Notes: generated from the letters alone by a model not told the origin. DNA of 64,000 bases from CAIWHR01 sp963773195 (GCA_963773195.1 CAVZAE010000006.1:1-64000), one strand, 5' to 3'; numbered from the stretch's first letter, positions 39,296 through 48,500 are shown. Program-made: numbers and translations.

Positions 39296-40254
39296 TGCGT
39301 ACGTTCGAGCGGCTCTCGGCACCGCTTTTCGTCGCGTGGCAACTCACGCGCGACTGCGACCTCTGTTGCCTCCACTGCTGCACGGACTCCGCACCCGGGA
39401 AGCCGTTCCCGGATGAACTGACGGCGGCGGAGGCCATAAAGCTCGTCGACGACATAGTCGCGAACGAGGTTCCTTACGTCATGCTCTGCGGCGGCGAGCC
39501 GTTCGTCGTGCCGCATTTCCTGGCCGTGGCCGAGCGGCTGGGTGGCGCGGGGGTCAAGCTCAAGATCGAGACGAACGGGCAGAAGCTCGACGGCGAAGCC
39601 GCCGCGCGCCTTGCGCGGCTGCCGATACGGTCGATCCAGGTCAGCCTGGACGGTGACAGCGAGGACGTCTATCGCCGGCAACGCCCCGGCGGCTCGCTGG
39701 CCAAGGCGCATGCCGCCTGCCGAGCGATCCGCGAGGCCGGGATGCCGCTGGAAGTGACGTTCGCGCCCACGCGCATCAATCTCCACGAAGCGGCACGGGT
39801 CATCGCCCGCGCTCGGGCGCTGGGCGCGTTCCGGTTCAACACCGGCAAGCTGATGCGTGTGGGCACCGCCGCCCGCCTCTGGGATCGCCTCGAGCCGTCC
39901 GCGGGCCAGTACGAGGAATTCCTGGCGTTGCTCGCGCGTGAGGCGGCCGCGCTTGTGGGTGAAATGGAGATTTGCTACAGTCCGTTCACGCTGGAGGAAG
40001 GGCTGGCGCGCGCCCTCGACGATCCGCCGGCAACGCTGCTCGTGTTGCCGAATGGCGTCGTCAAGGTGGCGGCGGCACTGCCCCATGTGTGCGCTGATCT
40101 GCGACAATCGACGTTGGCGCGCGCATGGCAGTCGTATCGTCAGGCGTGGAGCGATGCAGAGTTCACCGCGGACGTGCACCGCGCGATCGCGGAGCCCGAA
40201 CGCCATGCCGAGGCCAACAACATTCGGCGGATCGTGTCGTTTGCCAACGTTTGA
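39295..40254 (+). CDS. Radical SAM enzyme 2 of the RiPP cluster
   Basis: 319 aa. The ATG at 39295 lies in TAATG, coupled to the prenyltransferase. The radical SAM motif is CDLCCLHC (C21, C25, C28, with extra Cys at 24 and 29). GGEP (LCGGEPFVVPHF), KIETNGQKL and IQVSLDGDSEDVYRRQRPGG follow. The C-terminus shares VLPNGVVKVAAALPHVCADL with the other two enzymes, again with one Cys. It is clearly paralogous to enzymes 1 and 3 (APLFVAWQLT before the cluster motif). Its stop is 15 bases before the precursor peptide. The reaction is unknown. Confidence 0.9.
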   Translation: MRTFERLSAPLFVAWQLTRDCDLCCLHCCTDSAPGKPFPDELTAAEAIKLVDDIVANEVPYVMLCGGEPFVVPHFLAVAERLGGAGVKLKIETNGQKLDGEAAARLARLPIRSIQVSLDGDSEDVYRRQRPGGSLAKAHAACRAIREAGMPLEVTFAPTRINLHEAARVIARARALGAFRFNTGKLMRVGTAARLWDRLEPSAGQYEEFLALLAREAAALVGEMEICYSPFTLEEGLARALDDPPATLLVLPNGVVKVAAALPHVCADLRQSTLARAWQSYRQAWSDAEFTADVHRAIAEPERHAEANNIRRIVSFANV

Positions 40255-40269
40255 ATCTGTGGAGGCAGC

Positions 40270-40425
40270 ATGGACGAGTTGAAGCTGGCATCCGAACGCA
40301 CGCAAACGGAGCCCGTTCCCACGATCAGGGAAGCCCAGGCAGTCGGCAAGATCAAGTGGGAAACCCCGAAGCTCGAGGACGTCTCCGAGCAAGTGATGGC
40401 GCAGCCGTACATCCGCTTCACCTGA
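40270..40425 (+). CDS. PqqA-like RiPP precursor peptide
   Basis: 51 aa, with GGAGG (40261-40265) at ideal spacing. The N-terminal 26 residues (MDELKLASERTQTEPVPTIR, then EAQAVG) are a hydrophilic leader. The C-terminal part starts KIKWETPKLEDV and ends QPYIRFT. W30-x-x-P33 matches the PqqA start (W-x-x-P), and it is also the aromatic-x-x-P-x-L pattern seen in leaders bound by RRE proteins. Tyr47 lies 14 residues after P33, exactly as Tyr19 follows Pro5 in Klebsiella PqqA. The Glu four residues before that Tyr, which becomes part of PQQ, is Met43 here, so the product should not be PQQ. The nearest acidic residue is E40. It sits between radical SAM genes 2 and 3. Confidence 0.88.
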   Translation: MDELKLASERTQTEPVPTIREAQAVGKIKWETPKLEDVSEQVMAQPYIRFT

Positions 40426-40444
40426 TAGCGACGCCACCGTCCGC

Positions 40445-41407
40445 ATGGAGGGGCGCTCGGTCGACGAGTACCGGGCGCCGTTGTTCCTCGCCTGGCAGCT
40501 GACCAACCGCTGCCGCGGTTCCTGTATCACCTGCTGCGAAGAGTCCGGCCCCGACCGCGCCTGGCGCGACGAGCTCGGCCGGGACGAGGCGCTCGACCTC
40601 GCGCGGCGCATCGCTGACGCCGGCATTCCCTATGTCGCCTTCGGCGGAGGCGAACCCCTCGGCGTCCCGCACTGCTGGGAAATCTTCGAAATCCTGGCGG
40701 CCGCAGGGGTCGCGATCAAGCTGGAGACCGACGGTAGCCTGATCGACGATCGGGCCGCCGATCGTCTCGCGACGCTCGCGGCCGACTGCGTCCAGATCTC
40801 GGTCGACGGCGCGACCGCGGCCACGCACGACCGATTGCGTCCCGGATCGACCTACGCCGGCGCCATCGCCGCCATCGAGCGCCTGGTCGCACGAAATCTC
40901 GCGCCGCAGTGGGTGTTCGTGCCGACGCGATTCAACGTGCACGAGATCGGCGCCGCGTACGAGCTGGCCGCGAAGAAGGGTTGCGGCGCGTTCGTCACGG
41001 GGCCGCTGATGCGGCTAGGGCGCGCGGCCCTCGACTGGGATGGCATCGCTTGCGATGGCGACGCGTGGCAGCGCGCCGTCGACGCGTTGCGTGAGCGCGC
41101 GCGGGCCCATCCGGGATCGATGGCGCTGTCGATCTATCCGTGGGACATCGTCGGCGAAATGGAACGACGACTCGAGCACCCGCAGGCAATGCTGCTTGTC
41201 GTGCCCAATGGCAAGGTGAAGCTCCTGAACGCGCTTCCCTTCGCGCCGGCGGACCTGCGGCGCGCTTCCATCGCCGAGGCATGGAACGCCTACCGGGACG
41301 CATGGCGGACCCCTGCCGTCCGTGACTTCGTTGCCCGCTGCCGCGAACATCCGGCGCTCCTGCGCCACGCGAATGAGACGTGGGCGATGAACGAGGCCGC
41401 GCCCTGA
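40445..41407 (+). CDS. Radical SAM enzyme 3 of the RiPP cluster
   Basis: 320 aa, starting 19 bases after the peptide stop. The motif is CRGSCITC (C23, C27, C30), then GGGEPLGVP, KLETDGSLI and VQISVDGATAATHDRLRPGS. The C-terminus has VVPNGKVKLLNALPFAPADL: the single Cys of the other two paralogs is replaced (APADL in place of CGDL or CADL). All three enzymes share the same length, N-terminus and C-terminal motif, so they arose by duplication in place and probably act in succession on the peptide. It is the last gene of the operon; the convergent GNAT gene follows. Confidence 0.9.
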   Translation: MEGRSVDEYRAPLFLAWQLTNRCRGSCITCCEESGPDRAWRDELGRDEALDLARRIADAGIPYVAFGGGEPLGVPHCWEIFEILAAAGVAIKLETDGSLIDDRAADRLATLAADCVQISVDGATAATHDRLRPGSTYAGAIAAIERLVARNLAPQWVFVPTRFNVHEIGAAYELAAKKGCGAFVTGPLMRLGRAALDWDGIACDGDAWQRAVDALRERARAHPGSMALSIYPWDIVGEMERRLEHPQAMLLVVPNGKVKLLNALPFAPADLRRASIAEAWNAYRDAWRTPAVRDFVARCREHPALLRHANETWAMNEAAP

Positions 41408-41461
41408 TCCCGGTCGACTCTCGCGGCCACCGTCGACCAAGGCGCGCCGCTCGCACGCCGG

Positions 41462-42028
41462 CTACGCGGGATCGAACGGGGAGAGATCCATCGTGGCGAT
41501 CAGGTGGGCGACCGCCGGGGGTGTGCGCCGATGGAGCAGCCACTCCTCGCGTGAGGTGGTTCTTGCCGCCTCGAATTCGAGCGACTTGAGGATGTGCGCG
41601 CAGCGCTGGCCGCCATCGGTATGGAGGCTGCACCGCGCGAGCTGCAAGTTCCGCCCGGACGGGGTTGCCAGGAGGTCGGTGAGCATCCGGCGCCCGAAGC
41701 CCTTGCCACGCGCCGACGGATCGAGCCCGCAAAGCCAGAGCTCGAGGCCGTTGTCCGCGAAGTCCTTGTAGAGCCCGAACCCGCTGGGCGCCGCTCCGGC
41801 GTCGGCCAGAAACACCCACCCGCCGATGCGAGTGGTGATGCGGCGTTGGGTGCGGGGGTCGATTTGCGGCAGCGCGCCATGCTCGAGTGCGTAGCCGATC
41901 TTGGCGAACAGCACGTCGGCCTTCGGTCCGGGCGCGGCGAGCTCCGGATCCCAGCTTCCCTCCGTAGCTCCTGCCCGAATCCAAGGTTTGATGGCTGCGA
42001 GATGTTGCGGACCCGCGATTTCGAGCAC
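41462..42028 (-). CDS. GNAT-family N-acetyltransferase
   Basis: 188 aa. The acetyl-CoA-binding motif is LDPSARGKGFGRRMLTDLLA (R-G-K-G-F-G, about 112-117), preceded by the beta4 strand LELWLCGL and followed by LARCSLHTDGGQRCAHILKS. The N-terminus (MLEIAGPQHLAAIKPWIRAG) is also typical. The substrate (an amine of a small molecule or protein) is unknown. It is convergent with the RiPP operon, so a role in that pathway is possible but not supported by cotranscription. Confidence 0.88.
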   Translation of the reverse strand: MLEIAGPQHLAAIKPWIRAGATEGSWDPELAAPGPKADVLFAKIGYALEHGALPQIDPRTQRRITTRIGGWVFLADAGAAPSGFGLYKDFADNGLELWLCGLDPSARGKGFGRRMLTDLLATPSGRNLQLARCSLHTDGGQRCAHILKSLEFEAARTTSREEWLLHRRTPPAVAHLIATMDLSPFDPA

Positions 42029-42193
42029 TGGCGCCTCGGCTAGGGGCGTGACGGATGTCGCCCCGGAAGACCGACGCTGTAGCGTCCGAGTTCCGCTTCC
42101 ACACGTAACGATTCATGACGTAGGGCAGGGACTACGGCGCGAGCGGGCACGCGCCGATGGCGCGGAAACCCGGCCGCCGCTAGCGTCGCCCCC

Positions 42194-42664
42194 ATGAAGC
42201 TGCGGCGCGACGTCATGATTTGTCTGCTGACGGCAAGCGTCGCGCCGATGGCAAGCGCGCAGGCAATCTTCAAATGCGTGAGTGCGGTCGGGGAGACGGG
42301 CTATCAGTCGACTCCGTGCGCCGTGGGGTCCTTCGAAACACGCATTGCGCCGGGCTCCGCCCGTTCCGATTTTCCGTTGCCCGTGACGCGAGCGGCGCCC
42401 GGGCGCGCGTCGGGGTGGAAGCCTGGCCCGTGGAGACACACGGCCTTGACGCTCGGGATGTCCGACGACGAAGTGCTCAACATGGCCGGCTGGGGCTGTC
42501 CAGGCCGCATCACGCGCAATCGCCTGCCCCGCGAGTGGCGTGAGGAATGGGTTTACGGCGTCGATACGCAGGTCGAGCGGCGCCTCCACTTTTCAAACGG
42601 CAAGCTCGTCGACTTCGGTGGTGGTGCGTCCGGCGATCGCATCGTCGCGGCGTCGATGCCGTAG
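42194..42664 (+). CDS. DUF4124-type exported protein
   Basis: 156 aa. Signal peptide about 1-23 (MICLLTASVAPMASAQ), then IFKCVSAVGETGYQSTPC, a DUF4124-like module (K/Y-C-x-G-x-Y-S-x-P-C). The C-terminal part (LTLGMSDDEVLNMAGWGCPG, then YGVDTQVERRLHFSNGKL) resembles an SmpA/BamE-like small domain. It is probably periplasmic. The function is unknown. Confidence 0.75.
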   Translation: MKLRRDVMICLLTASVAPMASAQAIFKCVSAVGETGYQSTPCAVGSFETRIAPGSARSDFPLPVTRAAPGRASGWKPGPWRHTALTLGMSDDEVLNMAGWGCPGRITRNRLPREWREEWVYGVDTQVERRLHFSNGKLVDFGGGASGDRIVAASMP

Positions 42665-42882
42665 CGGGGCGTGCTATTGCGACCCGCGAGCGCAAGCGCC
42701 ATCAGCAGCGTGCTGATGGTTTGCCTCATGGATTTCCCTGTAAACGAGTCCACAACATCCGTGCGGCTTTCCTCGGGCGCCGTCGGCGATGTCCGACAAG
42801 GGAATACAGCGGGCGCCGACTCTCGCGACCCGGCGGGTCGTCTAGATTGGTGGCATCGTCAAACCGTATATGGAGGTCAACG

Positions 42883-43203
42883 ATGGCTGCGTATTTTTCG
42901 CCGTGGCGACACCGACTGGCGGCATGCGCCACCGGGCTTGCCGGAACCGCATCGACGTCTGCTTTCGCCGCGCCTCTCGATATTCATTGGCCGGAAATCA
43001 CGTTCACGTGGCCGCCATCGCCCCCCGACCTGCTGTTGATTGGCTCGGGTATCGTGCTCGTGCTGGCGCTGCTGTTCGCGCTGATGCGCAGCGGTAGCAG
43101 TGGCGCGCGCAAGCATGAGGCGCCGCAAGGTGCAGATTTACGCTGGTGGAAGAATCCGCCGGACCCGCGCGAGCACGTCGACCCCATGTCCATGCCGCGG
43201 TAG
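42883..43203 (+). CDS. Small single-span membrane protein
   Basis: 106 aa with GGAGG upstream. A signal-like segment at about 12-28 (LAACATGLAGTASTSAFA) is followed by a membrane helix at about 48-65 (LLLIGSGIVLVLALLFAL) and a basic/Pro-rich cytoplasmic tail ending MSMPR. No known family is recognised. The stop is only 8 bp from the convergent subtilase stop. Confidence 0.6.
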   Translation: MAAYFSPWRHRLAACATGLAGTASTSAFAAPLDIHWPEITFTWPPSPPDLLLIGSGIVLVLALLFALMRSGSSGARKHEAPQGADLRWWKNPPDPREHVDPMSMPR

Positions 43204-43210
43204 CGACGCG

Positions 43211-45607
43211 CTACTGGCAGACGGTCCCCGGCGCCGCGTAGACCTCGCGTACGATCGTCTTGGTCTGGTGGACGACGCCGGCTGCTGTGTTGACGTTGTA
43301 GTCGAACGTTGCGCTGTTGCCGTTTGCGAACGTGAACGTGGCCGTGCCCACGGCCTGCGCCGCCACCCGGGTCGGGTCGAACGGCACCGCACTGAAGGGT
43401 GACCCGACCGTGCGGTACAGCGTTCCCGCGTAGACCGACGGCGTGGCAAGGTTCGCCGTGACGACCAGCCACATGGGCGTACCGTCGACAGCGTATGTGA
43501 ACCACGTGGCGAAGATCGTGTCGCCTTGGTGGTTGAGGTTGATGCCCCAGCCCGATTCCGAGGATGCGGGCGCGGCCCACCACAGGTCCTGGTAGTTCGT
43601 CGCAAGCGTCTGGTCGGATTGCGCACCGGACACGCACACGGGCTGCGGGCCGAATACCTGGCGCGTGATCGCTTTCGATTGCGAAACGCCGTCGACGGTA
43701 TACGAGAAGGTGCCGTCGGTCGCATCCGTGAACGCGAGCGTGGCGGAGCCCACGGGCGTGGCGTGGACGGCGGCCGGATTGAACGGTACTGCGTTGAACG
43801 GCGGACCGGTCGTCTTGTAGAGCGTCCCGCCCCAGGGGCCTCCGGGGGTTCGCTGGGCGGTCATGACGAGCCACCAGGCCTTTCCGGTTTCGTCGTACGT
43901 GAACCAGGAGGCGAAGATCGTGGTGCTCTGGCGCACGATGTTGAGCCCCCACCCCGATTCCGAGTTGGCCGGTGCGGCCCACCACAATCCCTGTTCCGGC
44001 ATGACGGCGGCCGCGCCGCCGGCCTTGGCGGCCAGCACTGCGGCGCCCGCATCGAGCATCCCCGCGCCGCACGTCGTCGTGGTGCACGAACATTCGAGCT
44101 GGTCGATGGGCGTGCCTGAGCTGTCGAACTGGGGTGCGGTGCACGCGACGAGCGGCGTCCCGTCGCCCGCCGTGCCGCCAGGAGGCGGGAACGGGCGAGC
44201 CGATGCCCGCAGGATGTCGAGTACCTGCGTCGGCGTCAATGAAGGTTGTGCGGACAGCATGAGCGCAACGGTGCCGGCGACGAGCGGCGCCGAGAAGCTC
44301 GTCCCGAGCGACGCGTTGAAGCTGTCCGTGTACGTCGAGCTCGCCGGGGCCATCGTGCCGGTGTTCGACGTGGTCAGGATCGGATACAGGCAGGGCGAGT
44401 CGGCGGCCAGGTTGACGCAGTTCCCTCCCGGTGCGCCCAGCGCGACCTCGGGGCCGAGATTCGAGAACCCGACCTTGGTGCCGACATGCCTGAGCCCGGC
44501 GACGGCAATGACGCCGCTGCAGTTCGCGGGTGCCGATACGGCGTGGCCCGCGCTGTTGCCGGCGGAGATGACGATCACGGCGCCCGTCGCGACGACTTCG
44601 CTTACGGCGTCCTGATACGAAGACACGCACGGCCCGTCGCCGCCGAGGCTCATGTTGATCACGCGCGCCGGTGTCGGATTGCTCGGAACGCCCGGAACCG
44701 AGAGTCCCGCGGCCCAGCGCATGCCCGCGATGATGTCGGAGTCGAAGCCGCCGCATTTGCCGAGCGCGCGCACCGGCAGGAGGCGCACCGTGCGCCCGAC
44801 GCTGGCCATGCCAATGCCGTCGTTCGTGCGCGCGGCAATCAGTCCGGCAGTCTGCGTGCCGTGCCAGCTACTCGGAGTCGCCATGGGCTCGCATTGATAG
44901 AACGATCCACCTCCCTGCGAAAGCTCGGTGTCCGTCACCCAGTCGCCGGGGTCCGAGGCGTCGCCGTCGCGACCGTCACCGTCGTTGGCGACGGCCGGAT
45001 CGCTGATCATGTCGTAGCCTGGAAGGAGATTGCCGCCTGCCGAGACGGCGAGCAGATCGGGATGCTCGAAGCGCACGCCGGTGTCGATGTCGGCGACGAC
45101 GATCGTCGGGGCCCCCGTCGTGACTTGCCACGCGGATTCGATGCTCATCGACGAGGTGACGGTGCTCGATGGCGCTCGCAGGTACCACTGTCCGACGGCG
45201 GGTCCGTTGCCGGGCACGCCGTTGGCATACAGCGGATCGTTCGGCGCGGCGCTGATGTGCTTCCGCTGGTCGGGCACCGCGTATTCGACGTCAGGTTCCT
45301 GCAAGAGTCGCGCTGCCAGCGCCTCCGACGTCATGCCGGGCGCGCGCATCACCTGCACGCGCTCCGCCACCGACGGGCCGTCGACGAGCGCAAGCCCGAC
45401 GCGTCGGCTCAGCATCGCCGCGGTAGCGAGCGCACCGCCACGTGGCACGGCACTCGTCGTCGCCGCGAGCATCGGCGACCCGGCCCTGAGCTTGACGATC
45501 ACGCGGGCCTCGGACGACGGTGCGGGGGACTGGGCGAGTGGTTGTGAAGCTATAGCGACCAGCGCGACCGCACACACGACGGCTGGCCATACACGGACAT
45601 TGGGCAT
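43211..45607 (-). CDS. Secreted S8 (subtilisin-type) serine protease with repeated C-terminal domain
   Basis: 798 aa from the ATG at 45607, chosen because a signal peptide follows (VWPAVVCAVALVAIASQPLA). A propeptide (about 30-115: ARVIVKLRAGSPML, EPDVEYAVPDQ) precedes the catalytic domain, with the triad D175 (VVADIDTGV), H249 (SSWHGTQTAGL) and S437 (LGTSFSAPLVAG). The C-terminus (about 545-798) has two about 120-residue repeats, each starting LWWAAP, then SESGWG(L/I)N and IFASWFTYD or IFATWFTYA, and ending with a Cys (CVSG, TVCQ). The neighbouring hydrolase carries the same repeats. The protein is probably exported and could be surface-associated. Confidence 0.93.
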   Translation of the reverse strand: MPNVRVWPAVVCAVALVAIASQPLAQSPAPSSEARVIVKLRAGSPMLAATTSAVPRGGALATAAMLSRRVGLALVDGPSVAERVQVMRAPGMTSEALAARLLQEPDVEYAVPDQRKHISAAPNDPLYANGVPGNGPAVGQWYLRAPSSTVTSSMSIESAWQVTTGAPTIVVADIDTGVRFEHPDLLAVSAGGNLLPGYDMISDPAVANDGDGRDGDASDPGDWVTDTELSQGGGSFYQCEPMATPSSWHGTQTAGLIAARTNDGIGMASVGRTVRLLPVRALGKCGGFDSDIIAGMRWAAGLSVPGVPSNPTPARVINMSLGGDGPCVSSYQDAVSEVVATGAVIVISAGNSAGHAVSAPANCSGVIAVAGLRHVGTKVGFSNLGPEVALGAPGGNCVNLAADSPCLYPILTTSNTGTMAPASSTYTDSFNASLGTSFSAPLVAGTVALMLSAQPSLTPTQVLDILRASARPFPPPGGTAGDGTPLVACTAPQFDSSGTPIDQLECSCTTTTCGAGMLDAGAAVLAAKAGGAAAVMPEQGLWWAAPANSESGWGLNIVRQSTTIFASWFTYDETGKAWWLVMTAQRTPGGPWGGTLYKTTGPPFNAVPFNPAAVHATPVGSATLAFTDATDGTFSYTVDGVSQSKAITRQVFGPQPVCVSGAQSDQTLATNYQDLWWAAPASSESGWGINLNHQGDTIFATWFTYAVDGTPMWLVVTANLATPSVYAGTLYRTVGSPFSAVPFDPTRVAAQAVGTATFTFANGNSATFDYNVNTAAGVVHQTKTIVREVYAAPGTVCQ

Positions 45608-45689
45608 GAAACAATCAGATACAAATCGTTGGATGGGAACGCGCAGGCGGCCTACGGCCGCCGCGCATCCTACCGCGGATTCGACGCCG

Positions 45690-47715
45690 TTACTGGCAGA
45701 GCGTTCCAGGCGCGCGCAGGAATTCGCGCGTGATTGTCTTCGCTTGGCTGACGCTGCCCACCGTGTATTCGAAGCGCGCCTGCGTTCCGGAGGCGAACGT
45801 GAGTCGCGCATTGCCGACGGAGACGACGATCACCGCGGTCGGGTCCCACGGCATCGCGGAGTACGGCGGTCCGGTCAGCCGGTACAGCGTGCCCGTGTAG
45901 CTGCCTGAGGCATCGCGCGGCATTGTCGCGACCAGCCAGAGCGGCGTGTTATCGGAGTCGTAGGTGAACCACGCCGCGAAGATGATGTCGCCCTCGTGGT
46001 TCAGGTTGATACCCCAGCCGGATTCCGACCCCGGCGGCTCATTCCACCACAGGCCTTGGTAGTTCGCCACGCGCGCCGGGTCGAGCGATGTCCCGAAGGC
46101 GCACCACGGCAGGCGTCCGAACACTTCGCGCGTGATCGCCTTGGATTGCATGACGCTGCCGATCGTGTAGCTGAACGTCCCGTTATCGCGATCGGAGAAC
46201 GCGAGCGTGCCGCTTCCCACCGGCATCACGACGACGGCTGCCGGGTCGAACGGCGTCGCGGAGAACGGCGGGCCGCGTGTTTCGTAGAGCGTGCCGCGAT
46301 ACGTACCGTCCGACATGAGGCTCGCGGTCATCGCGAGCCACCAGGGCTTGCCGTTCACGTCGTAGGTGAACCAGGTGACGAAGATCAGATCGCCTTCATG
46401 CTCGAGATTGATTCCCCACCCCGATTCCGACCCCGCCGGCGCCGCCCACCACAGCCCGTTGTAGTTGGCGTCGGCCGGAATGTTGAGCGGGACGACGACA
46501 TGGTCGTCACCGCCGCCGGCGACGTTCGCCATCATCGAGATCGTCACTCGCGCGCTTGGAGTGCCGCGGACCACGGCGTCCAGGAACGTCAGCGCCCACG
46601 TGAAGATGTCGGGCGCCGACGGCGGGTCGAAGCCATGCCCGACGCCCGTCAATGCGACGAGCTCGCGCGGCCCGGCGAGCGCGTCGATCGCTTGCTCGGT
46701 GACGATGATAGGCGCCGTCGTGTCCGCGGTGCCGGAGATCGCGAGGTACGGCAGCGTGACGCTGTTGAGCGAGTGCTGGTCGCGACCGAACGCGGGAAAC
46801 AGCGGCACGCCCATGTACGGCACGTAGCCGACGGCTCCCTTAAGGCGTGGGTCCGTCTCGACCGTCGTCCAGGAAAGGCCGAACGACGTGGTCAGACCGG
46901 CGCCTGCCATCAGCAGCAGCGACTCTCCGCCCAGGCTCGCGCCAAAGCCGCCGACCTCCGCCGCCATCACGTGACTCGACCAGCGTGGATCGGCGAGGAG
47001 CGTGTCGAGCGAGCCGGACAGTGCAAGGGGTCGCACCGCCTGCATGCCGAGGAAATCGCGCAAGTGCAGCGCGAGGTAGGCGAGGTCGCCCACGTCCTCG
47101 AGCTTGAGCGAGCCGAAGCGCCCATCGCCGTGGAACGGCGCAACGACGACGTAGCCATAGCTCGCGAGCAGCGTCACTGCATCGATGTAGTCGTTCGAGG
47201 TCGGCGACCCCAGGTACCCGTGCGAGAAGAGCAGGATCGGAAAGCGCGCGGTCGCATTCGGCCACAAGGGCGCGTCACCGGCGCGCTGCATCTTGGGCAC
47301 CGACTTGCCGTTGGGCAATGGATAGTCCGGCCGCGAGTTGTCATCCGCGGTGGGATAGCAGACGATGACCACCTGCGGCATCGTCGTCCCGGCAAACGAG
47401 CCGTAGAGATCCGAATTGTCGGGCACGCTGAGCGGGACCGTCATCGTGTCGGCCTTCTCGGAGAGGAGCGAGGTGATGTAGCGCGCGCGTGCCGTCGTCG
47501 CGCGCCACGCCTTCCCAGTAGTCCTGCACGTCCTCACCGGGCAAGAGCCGGGAGAAGTCCTGCGCCACGTCGCTGCACGCGACCTGGTACTTGCCGGGCG
47601 CCGGCAGCGGGGGCACGGTCGCCGACGGCTGCGCCGTCGCGACCGGAATGCACCATAGAAAGGTCAGCAGGCGCGCGAGGCGCGCGGTTACTGCCAAGGC
47701 CTGTCCAAGCTTCAT
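45690..47715 (-). pseudogene. Secreted alpha/beta hydrolase with the same C-terminal repeats, one frameshift
   Basis: The start at 47715 has a signal peptide (LTFLWCIPVATAQPS), then KYQVACSDVAQDFSRLLPGE. One extra base near 47495 shifts the frame that continues ARYITSLLSEKADTMTVPLS. The hydrolase domain has FPILLFSHGYLGSP, nucleophile motif GASLGGES and the distal His in LTGVGHGFDPP, a layout of PAF-acetylhydrolase/dienelactone-hydrolase-like esterases. Two C-terminal repeats (LWWAAPAGSESGWGINLEHE; LWWNEPPGSESGWGINLNHE) match those of the subtilase downstream. Restored length is about 674 aa. It is probably exported and would hydrolyse esters. Confidence 0.82.
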
Positions 47716-47943
47716 CGTGACCCTTTCCGGGAATGAAGTCCCCAGTAACCCGGTTCACGATAGCGCAATCGCTCGGAAATCCACCCTGCGGGCGTGAAGG
47801 GAAAGCGCTCATTGTCGTGTAGGGCATCTTCCCGCCACGACGGGCGTAGTCCCTTGCGCACTACAGGTCGGAACCGCATCATCGGGCCGCGGGTCCAACC
47901 TGCGCTCTGCGGTTATGTTCCTTCCACTACGAAAGCCGATCTC

Positions 47944-48487
47944 ATGATCAAGCCCGCTCTATCGTTCGCGTTCGCCGCAGCATTCCTGGCGCTCCCTGCG
48001 TTCGCCGCGCTCAAGCCCGGCGACAACGCGCCGGACTTCACCGCGCAGGCGTCGCTCGGCGGAGGACGTCTTCACGTTCTCGCTCGCCGACGCGCTGAAG
48101 AAAGGACCGGTGGTCCTGTACTTCTATCCGGCAGCGTTCACCAAGGGCTGCACCATCGAGGCGCACGACTTCGCCGAAGCGACCGACACCTACCGCTCGC
48201 TCGGGGCCACTGTCATCGGTGTGTCACATGACAACATCGACACGCTGAACAAGTTCTCGGTCAGCGAATGCCGCAGCAAGTTCGCCGTCGCGGCCGACGG
48301 CGACCAGAAGATCATGAAGGCGTACGACGCAGTGCTGGCGATCAAGCCGGAATACGCGAATCGCACGTCGTATGTCATCGCGCCCGACGGGCACATCGTC
48401 TACGAGTACACGTCACTCAATCCGGAGAAGCACGTCGAGAACACGCTCGAGGCGCTCCGGAAGTGGTCCGCCGAGCACAAGCACTAG
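47944..48487 (+). pseudogene. Exported peroxiredoxin (BCP/PrxQ-like), one frameshift
   Basis: The ATG at 47944 starts a signal peptide (FAFAAAFLALPAFA), then LKPGDNAPDFTAQASLGG. One extra G near 48061 shifts the frame; after it EDVFTFSLADALKKGPVVLY, then FYPAAFTKGCTIEAHDFAEA (peroxidatic Cys in KGCT), VIGVSHDNIDTLNKFSVSEC and YVIAPDGHIVYEYTSLNPEK. It is complete to the stop at 48487, about 181 aa. It would reduce peroxides in the periplasm using thiols. A single insertion separates it from an intact gene. Confidence 0.82.
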
Positions 48488-48500
48488 CGCTACCGGGCGC

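Noticed and set aside
40270..40425. Considered as ordinary PqqA
   Set aside because: It lacks the Glu at the PqqA position, has a longer leader, and pqqB/C/F genes are absent; PQQ synthesis is not supported.
42553..42753. Small minus-strand frame starting MRQTISTLLMALALAG
   Set aside because: It looks signal-like at its start but most of it is antisense to the DUF4124 gene and has no domain.
42984..44756. 590-codon minus-strand frame overlapping the subtilase
   Set aside because: It is a different frame of the same strand; the subtilase frame has the full catalytic triad and signal peptide.
45996..47720. 574-codon plus-strand frame opposite the alpha/beta hydrolase
   Set aside because: It is Arg/His-rich antisense to a well-conserved enzyme with signal peptide, catalytic motifs and repeats; high GC explains the long open frame.
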